Assembly (NCBI RefSeq): GCF_026005215.1
Contig: NZ_BPMA01000016.1
Location: 102,242-166,241, forward strand
Reading direction: 5' to 3'
DNA length: 64,000 nt
Source of the DNA: Capnocytophaga catalasegens
GTDB taxonomy: Bacteria > Bacteroidota > Bacteroidia > Flavobacteriales > Flavobacteriaceae
The notes beneath the pieces were generated by a model. That model did no database searches. It had not been told where the DNA came from and saw nothing but the letters and a program-made list of their open reading frames with translations. Shown here piece after piece: positions 63,036 through 64,000 of this stretch (position 1 is the stretch's first letter; every line of letters starts with the position of its first letter). The translations under genes and the position numbers were made by a program.

Positions 63036-63374
63036 TTATGCTTTTTTTACAAATTCTGATTTGAGAGCCATTGCACCAAAGCCATCTATTTTGCAATCAA
63101 TATTGTGGTCACTATCAAAATTTAGTCGAATATTTTTAACTTTTGTACCTGCTTTTACAGGTTTAGAAGCTCCTTTTACGGGCAAATCTTTGATAACAAC
63201 AACCGAATCACCGTTTTGTAGTTCATTTCCGTTGGCGTCAACTATTTTGTTTGTTTGGCTTTCTTGTACTTCTTGGGGATTCCATTCGTAAAAGCATTGA
63301 GAACAAACCATAAGGTTTCCATTTTCGTAAGTGTATTCAGAGTTACACTTCGGGCAAAGTATGGTATCAGTCAT
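63036..63374 (-). CDS. PhnA/YjdM-family zinc-ribbon protein
   Basis: A 112-aa protein of the PhnA (YjdM) family: an N-terminal zinc ribbon ([21 protein letters not shown]) followed by an SH3-like PhnA domain ([23 protein letters not shown]...). Despite the family's historical name it is not firmly tied to phosphonate use; the function is unclear. Start ATG 63374 is fixed by the -7 box at 63393-63400, which rules out the longer frame from 63395. Monocistronic. Confidence 0.93.
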   Translation of the reverse strand: MTDTILCPKCNSEYTYENGNLMVCSQCFYEWNPQEVQESQTNKIVDANGNELQNGDSVVVIKDLPVKGASKPVKAGTKVKNIRLNFDSDHNIDCKIDGFGAMALKSEFVKKA

Positions 63375-63392
63375 TTTTTTGAAATTTTTGGG

Positions 63393-63400
63393 CAAAGATA
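63393..63400 (-). promoter_or_regulatory. Promoter -7 box of the PhnA-like gene
   Basis: TATCTTTG on the minus strand is an exact consensus match, 19 nt before the ATG. Confidence 0.68.
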
Positions 63401-63464
63401 CAAAAATGATACGGATTATTAAAAATAAGTAATTTTTCTTTTCAAGAAATTGAAAAAAGATAAT

Positions 63465-63866
63465 TTAAAAATCGGTCTCATCATCTTGAATATCTGTATT
63501 ATTTGTATCGAACCAATCATCAAGGTCTCGTCTGTCTTTTTTGGTAGGGCGTCCTTCTCCTTTTTTTCGATAATAATCTTGCGAGAGCCTCATAAGTTCT
63601 ACGTGTTTGAAAGCTTCTTCGGGAGTGTTGTCTATTCGATACAAATTGACCGATTTGGCTCCTACACGCGAAGTAGGAATAGCGATAATTGTAATTTCGT
63701 AGTTGATTTGGTCTTTGCGAATAGTAATCTGGTCTTGGACAAAAATTTCGCGTGAAGGTTTTGCTTCATTACCATTTATTTTGACATGTCCTTTTTTGCA
63801 GGCTTCCGTAGCGATATTTCGGGTTTTATAAAAACGAATACACCACAAATATTTGTCAATTCTCAT
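63465..63866 (-). CDS. S4-domain RNA-binding protein, Hsp15/HslR-like
   Basis: A 133-aa protein with an N-terminal S4 domain (MRIDKYLWCIRFYKTRNIATEACKKGHVKING, then PSREIFVQDQITIR) and a charged C-terminal tail (RKKGEGRPTKKDRRDLDDW). This is the Hsp15 (HslR) plan, a protein that binds stalled 50S subunits carrying nascent chains. The GRPTKKDRR tail is conserved in the family. Monocistronic; no promoter box is evident. Confidence 0.9.
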   Translation of the reverse strand: MRIDKYLWCIRFYKTRNIATEACKKGHVKINGNEAKPSREIFVQDQITIRKDQINYEITIIAIPTSRVGAKSVNLYRIDNTPEEAFKHVELMRLSQDYYRKKGEGRPTKKDRRDLDDWFDTNNTDIQDDETDF

Positions 63867-63954
63867 AACTTTTTTAATTCTTCTTCAAATCAGTGTGCAA
63901 ATCTACGAGAAATTTTGTAACTTGCACCGCTTTTAATTTAAAAAAGAATACACA

Positions 63955-64000
63955 ATGATACGAACTAATATTTTTTTGTTAGCAATGCTCTTGGTAGTAT
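63955..64000 (+). CDS. Start of an exported protein, cut by window end
   Basis: The first 15 codons (MIRTNIFLLAMLLVV) look like a signal peptide. TAACTTGC (63918-63925), a -7 variant also seen upstream of the GH13 gene, lies 29 nt before the ATG. The rest of the gene lies outside the window. Confidence 0.6.
   Translation, partial: MIRTNIFLLAMLLVV

Overview
The window looks like the chromosome of a low-GC member of the Bacteroidota, family Flavobacteriaceae, most likely Capnocytophaga. Reasons: (i) about twenty genes are preceded by the Bacteroidota -7 promoter box TAnnTTTG; (ii) Shine-Dalgarno sequences are mostly absent, with a striking exception at rpsU; (iii) several lipoproteins carry the Capnocytophaga-type surface export signal after the lipid-modified Cys (C-S-K-D-E, C-K-K-D-D); (iv) a giant secreted GH13 enzyme ends in a gliding-type (T9SS type B) C-terminal domain. 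No rRNA, tRNA or CRISPR was recognised. The genus is inference.

Layout. 1-7.7 kb: end of a 42-bp repeat array, a membrane pyrophosphatase fused to an OmpA domain (hppA), the MlaE/MlaF lipid transporter pair, recG, rpsU and a small lipoprotein. 7.8-16.3 kb: an accessory island behind lepA. The genuine lepA is followed by three cargo modules, each ending in a displaced fragment of a lepA 3' end. The cargo is (a) a two-gene soluble-protein plus small-membrane-protein cassette that may be anti-phage, (b) an MvaI/BcnI-type restriction-modification system with a controller gene and an HU-like gene, and (c) a decayed nuclease-like cassette with an HU-gene remnant. Beyond the last fragment lies an alpha/beta hydrolase that probably once sat directly behind lepA.

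16.4-25.2 kb: housekeeping genes (SufE and a SufT/DUF59 protein, pyruvate dehydrogenase E1 alpha and E2, an SDR, an EEP-family phosphatase, rsmD with DUF3822 and a membrane protein, a RecD-like helicase). 25.4-35.7 kb: a surface GH26 mannanase, a transposase relic, a coiled-coil secreted protein, a WbqC-like protein, a second HU-like gene, envelope proteins, signal peptidase lepB and metG. 36-41.2 kb: two tandem PAS-only proteins, citrate synthase and topA.

41.4-49.4 kb: a tight five-gene operon (membrane HEAT-like protein, processive GT2 synthase, TPR/YaiO-type outer-membrane barrel, DUF4838 putative glycosidase, DUF1573 lipoprotein) that reads as a synthase-dependent exopolysaccharide export machine. 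49.6-57.8 kb: alpha-glucan degradation (1546-aa secreted GH13, GH97 alpha-glucosidase) flanking a DUF6261 gene that has a seven-copy 42-bp hairpin repeat array in front of it. 57.9-64 kb: 2-oxoacid dehydrogenase E2, recR, pheT, a PhnA-like zinc-ribbon protein, an Hsp15-like S4 protein and the first codons of an exported protein.

The best candidates for undescribed biology are the stacked lepA 3'-end insertions, the exopolysaccharide operon, and the two structurally related 42-bp repeat arrays.
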